Under the pieces are notes generated by a model. It did not search any database. It was not told the origin of the DNA and saw nothing but the letters and a program-made list of their open reading frames with translations. Source: CAJJDF01 sp965655625 (GTDB taxonomy: Bacteria; Bacteroidota; Bacteroidia; Flavobacteriales_D; CAJJDF01). Taken from it: a DNA stretch of 15,864 nt. Within the stretch, counting starts at the first letter, position 1. Every line of letters starts with the position of its first letter. The position numbers and the translations under genes were made by a program. Positions 8,568 through 15,434 of this stretch are shown one piece after another. The DNA is taken from contig CBFHHA010000048.1 in assembly GCA_965655625.1 (NCBI GenBank), forward strand, positions 1 through 15,864, read 5' to 3'.

Positions 8568-9815
8568 ATGTTTATGAGAGAGTATGCACATTTTTTTTAT
8601 GAGTACTTTGTGGCTCGAGGAATGGAAACTAGTCTTTCCAAGTATTTGAACGTAGCAATAATGTTGCTCATTTTGTTTGTTCTCGTCTTATTGATTGATT
8701 TCACAATCAAACTAGTAATCAGGCGAATATCTGTAAAGATAGCTGCGGGTACAAAAACTCAACTTGATGACATTCTCATTACCAATAAGTTACCAAGGAA
8801 ATTGGCTCATGTTCCAGCAATTGTGTTATTTCATATATCTGTACCGCTTGTTTTCCAAGACTTTGAAAAGGCCGGAAATATAGTTGAAAAAGGAGTGGAA
8901 GTACTAGGAATTGTCTTGACTTTGTACATTGTACGAAGTGTGTTACGCTCGATAAAGGATTACCTCAAAACCAAACCTCAATACCGCGACAAACCGATAG
9001 ATAGTTATATCCAAGTATTCATGATATTTGCTTGGTTTACAGGATTTTTGTTTTCATTCACTGTCATTACAGATACCGAAGTATGGCAGTTTTTAACCGC
9101 TTTGGGAACGATATCTGCCGTAATTATTTTAGTATTTAGAGATACAATTCTTGGTTTTGTTGCCAGTATTCAGGTTTCGATAAACGACATGGTGAGAATT
9201 GGAGATTGGATTACTTTCGAAAAATATGGCGCAGATGGAGATGTGATTGAAATAAACTTGGCAACCGTAAAAGTTCAGAACTTCGATCATACCATCACTA
9301 CGATTCCTACTTATGCCTTGATCTCAGATAGTTTTAAGAATTGGCGAGGAATGCTCGATTCGCAGGGAAGGAGAATAAAAAGAGCGCTTTTCGTACGTCA
9401 AGATACCGTAAAATATTTGACAGAGAGTGATATTCAAAAATTGATGCAAATTGATTTTTTAACCAATTATTTGACTCAAAAAAAAGAAGAACTATCGAAG
9501 TTTAACAGCGAGCATGTAAAGAACAAAGAGCTTATATTGAACGGGAGACATTTGACTAATCTTGGCGTCTTTAGGAAATACGTTGAGCTGTATCTTCAGC
9601 AACATTCTGCAGTTCACAAGGATTTGATGTTTATGGCTAGGCAATTGCAGCCCACACCTTATGGAATCCCAGTAGAAATTTATGCCTTTTGTAAAGATAA
9701 AGTTTGGCAGAATTACGAATATATCCAGGCAGACATATTTGATCATTTGCTGGCTTCCATTCAATACTTCGATCTAGAGGTATTCGAATCTCCCAATAGC
9801 AAAAGTTTCAAATAA
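8568..9815 (+). CDS. MscS-family mechanosensitive channel, YbdG-like
   Basis: Inner-membrane channel that releases solutes on osmotic downshock. From ATG 8568 the protein has 415 residues, the same length as E. coli YbdG as I recall it; an in-frame TTG at 8544 is less likely. It has about five hydrophobic spans: residues 27-48, about 80-95, 107-125, 145-170 and 175-200. The last is the pore helix leading into the MscS beta domain (FRDTILGFVASIQVSINDMVRIGDWI). The insert EKYGADGDVIEINLATVKVQNFDHTIT and the following TTIPTYALISDSFKNWRGM are typical of the YbdG subgroup. The C-terminal cytosolic part includes a charged helix (LTQKKEELSKFNSEHVKNKE) and AVHKDLMFMARQLQPTPYGIP, also family-typical. 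It converges with secG at 9894. Confidence 0.92.
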   Translation: MFMREYAHFFYEYFVARGMETSLSKYLNVAIMLLILFVLVLLIDFTIKLVIRRISVKIAAGTKTQLDDILITNKLPRKLAHVPAIVLFHISVPLVFQDFEKAGNIVEKGVEVLGIVLTLYIVRSVLRSIKDYLKTKPQYRDKPIDSYIQVFMIFAWFTGFLFSFTVITDTEVWQFLTALGTISAVIILVFRDTILGFVASIQVSINDMVRIGDWITFEKYGADGDVIEINLATVKVQNFDHTITTIPTYALISDSFKNWRGMLDSQGRRIKRALFVRQDTVKYLTESDIQKLMQIDFLTNYLTQKKEELSKFNSEHVKNKELILNGRHLTNLGVFRKYVELYLQQHSAVHKDLMFMARQLQPTPYGIPVEIYAFCKDKVWQNYEYIQADIFDHLLASIQYFDLEVFESPNSKSFK

Positions 9816-9872
9816 AAAACCCTTTCGAAAAATGAAGGGCAAAAAAAACTCGCTAGATTCCTAGCGAGTTTT
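9814..9872. terminator. Shared terminator region with tandem hairpins, channel gene / secG
   Basis: The main hairpin is a perfect 12-bp stem (AAAACTCGCTAG at 9845-9856 with CTAGCGAGTTTT at 9861-9872, 4-nt loop). In the secG direction it is followed by a long U tract (the A run at 9841-9848). A second, weaker hairpin lies at 9820-9839 (CCCTTTC with GAAGGG, one bulge), followed in the same direction by six U. The minus strand therefore has two terminators in series, while the plus strand has one with only four U. Confidence 0.75.
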
Positions 9873-9893
9873 GCATAAACTATTCTCAATCAG

Positions 9894-10223
9894 TTAGTTG
9901 TTTCCCTCGTTGTTTGGGGTAACAATAGGCGTTTGAGTTTGTAAAGTGTTTCTGTAGTTTTGGTCAATTCTGGAAGATTCAGAAACTTCTTCCGCTCCAG
10001 GAGTCCCAATTATCATGGAAGAACCAAGGGCAAGAACTACGATAAAGATCGCTAAATACCAAGTCGCTTTTTCCACCACATCATTTGTTTTCTTTACACT
10101 TCCTAATTGGTTGGCCGAACCAAAAGAGGAATCAATTCCTCCCCCTTTTGGGTTTTGGATGAGAATTACCAACATCAACAAAACCGCTGCAATGATGGAT
10201 AAAATAAATACTAAAGTGCTCAT
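9894..10223 (-). CDS. secG: Protein translocase subunit SecG
   Basis: A 109-residue inner-membrane protein, part of the SecYEG channel that moves unfolded proteins across the inner membrane. It has two membrane spans (about residues 2-21 and 52-72) separated by the conserved loop ILIQNPKGGGIDSSFGSANQLG. The polar tail after residue 75 (EEVSESSRIDQNYRNTLQ) is variable between species. It is the last gene of a minus-strand cluster, 12 bases after the TPR gene stop, and ends at tandem terminators. Many Bacteroidota, as I recall, have groES-groEL after secG; here a convergent channel gene follows instead. Confidence 0.93.
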   Translation of the reverse strand: MSTLVFILSIIAAVLLMLVILIQNPKGGGIDSSFGSANQLGSVKKTNDVVEKATWYLAIFIVVLALGSSMIIGTPGAEEVSESSRIDQNYRNTLQTQTPIVTPNNEGNN

Positions 10224-10235
10224 TATAATTGTAAT

Positions 10236-11201
10236 TTAATTCTGTTCGTTTTCTCTAATTTTCTTAATTAGGTCAGCAAAGTAAGCTTTTTTTTCTGAAT
10301 TTTTCAAACTTAAACGCTCATAAATTCCTATTGCCTTTTCCGTCAGTCCTTGGCTTAGATAAATTCGTGCCAGAGTTTCGGTGGCAAAATTGTCTTTGTC
10401 TAGCAAGCTCTCACTAGCCACTTTTGTGGGTGAGTAAATGGCTTGTTTCGTGTCAGATTTATTCAATTTAATATGTCCAGAATCAGTTTTTCTTTCGGCA
10501 ATAAATTTGTCTACCAGTTGCTCAATACTTGGTTTTTCTTCGGGAGTTGGTTCTGTTTCTTTCGTTTCAAAATGTTCCTTGGGAGCCAGCCAGTCATAAA
10601 AACTAGATGGCGCAGCTTTTTCTTTTTTTGTGGTGCTTTCTGCAGATATGGATACTTCTTGTTCGATTGGTTTGGTTTCAACTTTCTCGTCATTTTCCTC
10701 CTCTTCCTCTAGCAGCGAAACAGAGCTCATGGCACTAGAAAGAATTAGTTTTTCTAGTTGCGAATCTTCCGAATTGGCAAGCTCTTCTTTTTTGGTCGAA
10801 AGTAATTCTTCCATTGTTTTTGAAGCGGAAATAACGGTTGGCTTTTCAGTCGCTTCTATTCCCTCTTGGTTCTTCTCAACCTTTACCTCCTGAGCAGGTT
10901 CTTTTGGTTTTTCTATCTCTGGCGATGTGTCCTCGCTCTTTTCAATAAAAAGGGGTTCGCTCTTGTTTTCAGAATGAATGAAAGAGTACAACACCTCTCG
11001 ATCGGGAACAGAAATAGCAGTCTTTTTCAATTGAGATTCGAACAGAACATTTTCTTGCTCGTGGTACACTTTTGCCAAAATAAAAGACAAATTACTCGAA
11101 TAGGGATATTCAGCCAAGAGATTTTTTAAATCCTCTGCTTCTTTTTCTTCCAGTGAAAAAGGGTTTTGTATCCATCTTATGAAATCTGATTTTGTTACCA
11201 A
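10236..11201 (-). CDS. TPR-containing protein of the lptE-secG cluster, unknown function
   Basis: A 321-residue cytosolic protein without signal peptide or membrane span. The N-terminus (residues 1-60: SDFIRWIQNPFSLEEKEAED, then LLAEYPYSSNLSFILAKVYH) is a conserved helical module of Bacteroidota proteins in this position. Residues about 80-225 are an acidic, low-complexity linker rich in Glu, Lys, Ser and Pro. The C-terminus (about 270-320: ETLARIYLSQGLTEKAIGIYERL) is a tetratricopeptide-like helix pair, so a protein-binding scaffold role is likely. No ATG lies in frame near the N-terminus; the best start is TTG at 11201-11199, overlapping the lptE stop by 7 nt, so translation is probably coupled. 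The next in-frame Met, around residue 130, would delete the conserved module. Confidence 0.82.
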   Translation of the reverse strand: MVTKSDFIRWIQNPFSLEEKEAEDLKNLLAEYPYSSNLSFILAKVYHEQENVLFESQLKKTAISVPDREVLYSFIHSENKSEPLFIEKSEDTSPEIEKPKEPAQEVKVEKNQEGIEATEKPTVISASKTMEELLSTKKEELANSEDSQLEKLILSSAMSSVSLLEEEEENDEKVETKPIEQEVSISAESTTKKEKAAPSSFYDWLAPKEHFETKETEPTPEEKPSIEQLVDKFIAERKTDSGHIKLNKSDTKQAIYSPTKVASESLLDKDNFATETLARIYLSQGLTEKAIGIYERLSLKNSEKKAYFADLIKKIRENEQN

Positions 11202-11698
11202 TCTCCTAAAGTTTTGTCGAAAATATCTTGAGTAATTTGGTCGAAAATCTCTTCGATTAATCTATCCTGAATGGAATTTATGTCGCTCGAGCTCGAGTAA
11301 TCTGCAAACCTGGTGAAAGATTGTTCAAAATTTTTCTTCTCCTCTAATTTATTCTGGAAATTCACTTTCACCGAAATAGTCAATCTGTTTTGGGCAGCTG
11401 TTTGGTCTCCCTGAACAGAGATAGGCTGAATGGTATAGCTCGAGATTGTTCCTTCATAATTCAAATCTCCGTTGAGCGAAATTAGATTCAGTTTAGTTTG
11501 AGATTGAAATAAATCTCTCAATTTTTCAGTAAAAGTAAAACCAATAGTGGACGGACCCAATGAGGCTTGATTCGAAAACTGATCGATAGAAATGGTTTTT
11601 AGGTTGGGATCAATTGGTCCGCCTTGGGTCGAGTAGTTGATTTTACAACCCGCCAAGCTTCCAATAAATAGGCAATATAAAAGTCCATTTTTTAACAT
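11195..11698 (-). CDS. lptE: LptE-like LPS-assembly lipoprotein
   Basis: A 167-residue lipoprotein with a clean signal peptide and lipobox LAGC (acylated Cys18). After it come the motif KINYSTQGGPIDPNLKTISI and alternating beta/helix text (GFTFTEKLRDLFQSQTKLNL, NYEGTISSYTIQPIS, LTISVKVNFQNK), which match the LptE/RlpB fold of Bacteroidota. In that family the protein plugs the outer-membrane LptD barrel that inserts lipopolysaccharide. The TPR protein and secG follow on the same strand, an arrangement I recall as common in the phylum. It is divergent from ygiQ. A minus-strand TATTTTTG (11711-11704) ends five bases before the ATG, implying a very short leader. The LptE call rests on the opening motif, size and neighbourhood. 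Confidence 0.82.
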   Translation of the reverse strand: MLKNGLLYCLFIGSLAGCKINYSTQGGPIDPNLKTISIDQFSNQASLGPSTIGFTFTEKLRDLFQSQTKLNLISLNGDLNYEGTISSYTIQPISVQGDQTAAQNRLTISVKVNFQNKLEEKKNFEQSFTRFADYSSSSDINSIQDRLIEEIFDQITQDIFDKTLGDW

Positions 11699-11703
11699 CA
11701 GGA

Positions 11704-11711
11704 CAAAAATA
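11704..11711 (-). promoter_or_regulatory. -7 promoter box of the lptE cluster
   Basis: The minus strand reads TATTTTTG, a full match to the Bacteroidota TAnnTTTG element. Only five bases separate it from the lptE ATG at 11698, so transcription would start at or within a few bases of the start codon. No TTG is found at the ideal upstream spacing. Confidence 0.5.
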
Positions 11712-11796
11712 ACGAAAACAAGATGATTTTGGTATAAAAACTTCTTCAGATGATTTTGTGGGGAATGAATTGGTGCAGTTTTTCTGTTTGGTTAAT

Positions 11797-11830
11797 TTGT
11801 AACAGAGCAACCTTTTTTCCCTTATCTTTG
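11797..11830 (+). promoter_or_regulatory. Promoter of ygiQ with near-zero leader
   Basis: TTG at 11797-11799 and a perfect TATCTTTG at 11823-11830 are 23 bp apart, within the usual range for Bacteroidota promoters. The ATG starts only four bases after the box, so the mRNA is probably leaderless or almost so. Confidence 0.6.
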
Positions 11831-11834
11831 TCGT

Positions 11835-13805
11835 ATGGAAGAAAGATTGCCTATAGAATCGTGGTTGCCGATAACTAAAAAAGAAGTAGAAAAAAGAGGT
11901 TGGGAGGAATTGGATGTTATACTTATTTCGGGAGATGCGTATGTGGATCATCCTGCATTTGGAACCGCAGTGGTAGGAAGACTAATCGAGCGAGAAGGTT
12001 TTCGGATAGCCATCATTCCACAACCAAACTGGAAAGATGATTTACGTGATTTCAAAAAAATGGGAAAACCTAAATATTTTTTTGGAGTGACTTCCGGTTG
12101 CATGGATACCATGGTAAATCACTACACGGCAAACCTTCGTTTGCGATCTACTGATGCCTATACGCCAGGAGGTAAAGCAGGATTTCGTCCCGATTATGCT
12201 GTGGTTACGTACAGCAAAATAATCAAAGAATTGTACCCCGATGTTCCCTTGTTGATTGGAGGAATTGAAGCCTCGTTGCGAAGAGTTACTCACTACGATT
12301 ATTGGAGCAATAAATTGATGCCTACCATCCTAGAAGATTCTGGAGCCGATTTATTGGTGTACGGTATGGGCGAAAAAGCCCTGAAAGAAATACTCCAAAT
12401 GTTGAAAAAAGGAGTTCCTTTTCATCAACTAACCATGGTGCAACAAACGGCTTACTTGAGGGCAAAAGAAGAAGGTATTCCGAAAAATAAAAATTGGAAA
12501 GATTTAACGCTACATTCTCATGAAGAATGTTTGAAAGACAAAAGGAAATATGCAGGGAACTTCAAACATGTTGAGCAAGAATCAAATAAATTAATTGCCG
12601 ATAGAATCATTCAAGAAGTAAACGGAAAGAACTTAATTATCAATCCGCCTTACGACACCATGACGGAGACCGAAATTGACGCAAGTTTTGACTTGCCCTA
12701 CACTCGATTACCTCATCCAAAATATAACAAACGTGGAACCATTCCTGCTTACGAAATGATTAAATTCTCTGTGAATACTCACAGGGGTTGTTTTGGTGGA
12801 TGTAGTTTTTGTACGATTTCGGCTCACCAAGGAAAGTTTATTGCGAGCCGAAGTGAAGAATCTATTTTGAAAGAAGTAGATAAGGTAGCTTCCATGCCCG
12901 ATTTTAAAGGATATTTATCCGATTTGGCTGGGCCATCGGCAAATATGTATAAGATGAAAGGGAAGGTGCAATCTATTTGTGATAAATGTGTGAGCCCTTC
13001 TTGTATTCATCCTGTGGTATGCAGTAACCTGGATACTAGTCACAAACCAATGACCGAGTTGTACAAAAAAGTAGATGCCAATCCTAAGATAAAAAAAGCC
13101 TTTATTGGCTCGGGAATTCGGTACGATTTGTTGACTGAATCTTACAACAAAAATGGAGATTCCAATGACATGAAAGAGTACATGGAGCAACTCCAGACTC
13201 GCCATGTTTCGGGAAGATTGAAAGTTGCCCCTGAGCATACAGCTCCAGATACGCTGAAATTGATGCGAAAGCCCGATTTCAAGCATTTTCATTCTTTTAA
13301 AGAAAAATACGACAAGATTGACAAAAAATTCAACCTGAAACAAAAGTTGATTCCTTATTTTATTTCTTCGCACCCAGGATGCAAAGAAGAAGATATGGCG
13401 AACTTAGCTGCCGAAACCAAAGACATGGGTTTCCAATTGGAGCAGGTTCAAGATTTTACGCCAACTCCCATGACTGTGGCTACCGTAATTTATTATGCGG
13501 GGATTCATCCTTATACCATGCAACCGTACTTTACTCCAAAAACCAAGGAAGAAAAGCAAAATCAGCACCGTTTTTTCTTTTGGTATAAAAAAGAAAATCA
13601 TCCTTGGATTAAGAGTCAATTAACGAAAGCAAAGCGTTTTGATTTGTTGGATAAACTCCTCGGAAGACCAGGAGGCAATAACAAAGAATCTGCAAGAAGT
13701 GAGTTTTCTGGTAAAAAGAAAGGTGGAAATCCTTCGGGAAATAAACCAAAATGGCTGGCTGAAAAGCACAAGCAGACAGCAAAAGGAAGAAAAAAGAGGA
13801 GGTAG
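11835..13805 (+). CDS. ygiQ: YgiQ family radical SAM protein
   Basis: A 656-residue member of the YgiQ radical SAM family, whose reaction is not established. The N-terminal cobalamin-binding-like domain (about 20-190) shows ILISGDAYVDHPAFG, FFGVTSGCMDTMVNHYTANL and GGIEASLRRVTHYDYWS. The radical SAM 4Fe-4S motif is C319-X3-C323-X2-C326 in HRGCFGGCSFCTISAHQGK. Four further cysteines (C382, C385, C390, C396) form a second cluster; from memory the E. coli protein keeps most of them (TCRRLSCVYPDIC), so a second metal site is plausible. KVAPEHT and IPYFISSHPGC follow. The last 40 residues are very basic (ending KGRKKRR), which may bind nucleic acid. It is transcribed alone, divergent from lptE. 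Confidence 0.95.
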   Translation: MEERLPIESWLPITKKEVEKRGWEELDVILISGDAYVDHPAFGTAVVGRLIEREGFRIAIIPQPNWKDDLRDFKKMGKPKYFFGVTSGCMDTMVNHYTANLRLRSTDAYTPGGKAGFRPDYAVVTYSKIIKELYPDVPLLIGGIEASLRRVTHYDYWSNKLMPTILEDSGADLLVYGMGEKALKEILQMLKKGVPFHQLTMVQQTAYLRAKEEGIPKNKNWKDLTLHSHEECLKDKRKYAGNFKHVEQESNKLIADRIIQEVNGKNLIINPPYDTMTETEIDASFDLPYTRLPHPKYNKRGTIPAYEMIKFSVNTHRGCFGGCSFCTISAHQGKFIASRSEESILKEVDKVASMPDFKGYLSDLAGPSANMYKMKGKVQSICDKCVSPSCIHPVVCSNLDTSHKPMTELYKKVDANPKIKKAFIGSGIRYDLLTESYNKNGDSNDMKEYMEQLQTRHVSGRLKVAPEHTAPDTLKLMRKPDFKHFHSFKEKYDKIDKKFNLKQKLIPYFISSHPGCKEEDMANLAAETKDMGFQLEQVQDFTPTPMTVATVIYYAGIHPYTMQPYFTPKTKEEKQNQHRFFFWYKKENHPWIKSQLTKAKRFDLLDKLLGRPGGNNKESARSEFSGKKKGGNPSGNKPKWLAEKHKQTAKGRKKRR

Positions 13806-13874
13806 ATTAGTTGTTTGTTGTTTTGGTCCAATAAGAGACTTCCACTGAATTTTCAAAAAACTATTTTTCACCGA

Positions 13875-13997
13875 CTAATTTATTAATATTTTTTTGTAGG
13901 ACTTTATTTCTTTTAGTGAGAAATTATTAAATGCTTCGTAATAGTTATCTGTTTCAAAAAAAACTTCAAGGTAGAAACATAATTTAATCCTAAAAAG
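13875..13997 (-). pseudogene. Possible decayed coding fragment
   Basis: Forty minus-strand codons between two stops read as a protein-like mix, including CFYLEVFFETDNYYEAFNNF and then SLKEIKSYKKILIN. There is no usable ATG at the front. The Tyr-Glu-Ala-Phe text recalls short Bacteroidota proteins often found in mobile regions, but I cannot name a family. Chance openness in AT-rich DNA is the main alternative. Confidence 0.25.
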
Positions 13998-14063
13998 TTA
14001 AGATTAACGAACTTTCGGCAGTATGTTATATCATGATGCTTCTTATCCTTGTATTGTGATTTT

Positions 14064-14223
14064 CTATCCGCCTAAATTATTTTTGATATGCTTCCAATTT
14101 CCTATCTCATAAATTCTTGACAAAACCCTTACAGCCTTATTTTTTAATATGTTAGCACCAACATGCTTGTTGTCAATGTTTAAATTTTCCTTAATTATCT
14201 CTTAGAGCGCTAAAGTTGGTCAT
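14064..14223 (-). pseudogene. Possible remnant of a helical DNA-binding or recombinase-like gene
   Basis: From an ATG at 14223 the minus strand reads MTNFSALRDN and stops; a change of frame at that point gives 45 more open codons (14201 to 14064), including ENLNIDNKHVGANILKNKAV and ending IYEIGNWKHIKNNLGG. The pattern of His, then Leu, Lys and Ala, then Ile-X-X-X-Leu-Gly near the end vaguely recalls the C-terminal box of tyrosine recombinases (HxxRHxxA...LGH). The catalytic Arg is absent and no Tyr follows. I treat this as a broken fragment at most. Confidence 0.25.
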
Positions 14224-14328
14224 GTGTAATTAAAATTTATTTTGTAATTTAATATGTCTTAAAATCTATCTAACTATTTAAAATGGACATCCGATCAAGA
14301 GTTTTCTTGGAATCAAAATTTATTTACT

Positions 14329-15003
14329 ATGCGTTCTTATTATGTATTTATTATTTTTATTGTATTTTTTTCATGTAAAAAATCTGAATTTTCATCCTTT
14401 AATAAGACGACTGACAATACAGAGCTAAAACAGTCGTTAGCTATAGAGCCTAATTGGGATCCTCATGTTATTGAGTATTGTGAGTCTATGGTTGAAATAT
14501 CAGGTCAAATGATTGAGATTTTAAATTCTGAGGATAATATGTATTCGGGCTTTTTTGATAGTTCTTATTTAAACCTTGATTCGCTTTCTACTTTTGAGTC
14601 AGTTTTTTTGGATGCTGGTTTTTCACAAAACATAGAGATGTCAAATTTGATGAAAAATGTATTGAATTCAGCTGAAAATTTGATAGAAGAAAGTTCCTAT
14701 TTAAATGAATTGTCTGAGAACGAATTAGAAGAATTGTTTCGAGTTGTTATTTCTGATTTGATAGACGATGAAGAGATACTAATCGGTGCTACTCCGGGTA
14801 GTATTTGTAAGACTAAATACGATAACGCAGTGGGTAGATGTAGAGCAATGTCAGCTGTGGGGTTAGCAGGGGCTGGTGTTAGTGCAGTTTTTTCTTTTGG
14901 AATAGGAACACTTATAGGTGCCGTAACCATGCTTTATAGTTTAAACGAATGTTTAAATTCTGCTCAGATGGATTATAAATTTTGTCTTAAAAATTTTAAA
15001 TAA
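14329..15003 (+). CDS. Unrecognised lipoprotein with paired C-X10-C motifs and a glycine-rich hydrophobic hairpin
   Basis: A 224-residue protein I cannot assign to a family. Residues 1-16 are a short hydrophobic signal ending FFSC, so Cys16 is the likely lipidated residue, followed by KK. Residues about 30-150 are acidic and helical (ESMVEISGQMIEIL; LSENELEELFRVVISDLIDDEE). The C-terminal 65 residues differ sharply: C160-X10-C171, a Gly/Ala-rich hydrophobic stretch of about 33 residues (173-205, containing GLAGAGVSAVFSFGIGTLIG), then C208-X10-C219. The motifs are nearly mirror images (C-x3-Y-x2-A-x3-C and C-x3-A-x3-Y-x2-C), suggesting an antiparallel helix pair clamped by disulfides, with the hydrophobic part able to enter a membrane. 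The 66-residue membrane protein follows 27 bases later, probably in one transcript. Start ATG 14329 fits the signal. Confidence 0.75.
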   Translation: MRSYYVFIIFIVFFSCKKSEFSSFNKTTDNTELKQSLAIEPNWDPHVIEYCESMVEISGQMIEILNSEDNMYSGFFDSSYLNLDSLSTFESVFLDAGFSQNIEMSNLMKNVLNSAENLIEESSYLNELSENELEELFRVVISDLIDDEEILIGATPGSICKTKYDNAVGRCRAMSAVGLAGAGVSAVFSFGIGTLIGAVTMLYSLNECLNSAQMDYKFCLKNFK

Positions 15004-15030
15004 TAAAATCTCAATTCATTTCATAAACCT

Positions 15031-15231
15031 ATGAACAATATTCTGCCTAAAATACCAAAAGACAAAAGAAATAAACTAGAAATTATAAATGCTGTGTTTA
15101 TAATCGTAATTTGCGTTGTGTTTTATTTTTGTAATCAATCCTATCAATTTATTTTTATGCTTGGATTGCCCATATTGATAATACAAATAATAGTTAATAT
15201 TATTTTTTACAATAAGCATAAAATCAGATGA
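15031..15231 (+). CDS. Small two-span membrane protein
   Basis: A 66-residue protein with two predicted membrane helices, about residues 17-34 and 39-59, joined by a very short turn (NQSY). The N-terminus (KIPKDKRNK) and C-terminus (NKHKIR) are both basic, predicting that both ends face the cytosol. No family is recognised. It starts 27 bases after the lipoprotein stop and is followed by a terminator, so the two genes look like one unit. A role as protection against, or partner of, the hydrophobic lipoprotein is possible but unsupported by homology. Confidence 0.6.
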   Translation: MNNILPKIPKDKRNKLEIINAVFIIVICVVFYFCNQSYQFIFMLGLPILIIQIIVNIIFYNKHKIR

Positions 15232-15296
15232 TTTTTTGATGAAAGTTTTGACTTTCACTAAACATGTGGACAAAAAAATAGGAATATCATATCATC

Positions 15297-15330
15297 CAAC
15301 TCTCAAGCTAAAATGGCTTGGTTGTTTTTT
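15297..15330 (+). terminator. Terminator of the lipoprotein / small membrane protein unit
   Basis: CAAC, a 3-base bulge and CAAGC (15297-15308) pair with GCTTGGTTG (15316-15324), followed by six T (15325-15330). A further short perfect hairpin without T tract (TGAAAGT-TTTG-ACTTTCA, 15240-15257) lies between the stop codon and this terminator. Confidence 0.6.
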
Positions 15331-15400
15331 GTCGTAAATCTTTGAAAGTCATGCATACTTTTTTGTCTTTTATTCCCTTTCAAATTCCCAATAAATTCCT

Positions 15401-15408
15401 TACTTTTG
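15401..15408 (+). promoter_or_regulatory. -7 promoter box of purL
   Basis: TACTTTTG is a full match to TAnnTTTG, 26 bases before the purL ATG. No TTG is present at the ideal upstream distance. No purine riboswitch-like structure fits in this short leader. Confidence 0.45.
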
Positions 15409-15434
15409 AAGCTTAAAATTTCATCGCAAAACAC

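Larger units (their letters stand above)
13806..14328. other. Gene-poor AT-rich stretch after ygiQ
   Basis: This 523-base stretch has no credible intact gene on either strand, no tRNA and no strong terminator hairpin directly after ygiQ. Two minus-strand segments (13875-13997 and 14064-14223) read as short coding-like peptides broken by stops and a frame change; they are listed separately. A small hairpin (CAAGA-GTTT-TCTTG, 14296-14309) precedes the lipoprotein gene. I could not find a convincing TAnnTTTG promoter for that gene. Confidence 0.6.

Noticed and set aside
10443..11129. Several plus-strand frames opposite the TPR gene
   Set aside because: Their Phe- and Ser-rich composition is the complement of the Glu/Lys-rich linker in the real gene; no independent coding signs.
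13616..13871. Minus-strand frames overlapping the ygiQ 3' end
   Set aside because: They are antisense shadows of the Lys/Arg-rich ygiQ tail.
14283..14378. 31-codon frame starting at ATG 14283 overlapping the lipoprotein start
   Set aside because: It is short, out of frame with the lipoprotein, and only reads through its signal-peptide DNA in another frame.
15240..15257. Perfect hairpin TGAAAGT-TTTG-ACTTTCA as the terminator of the small membrane gene
   Set aside because: No T tract follows; the hairpin at 15297-15330 with six T is the better terminator.
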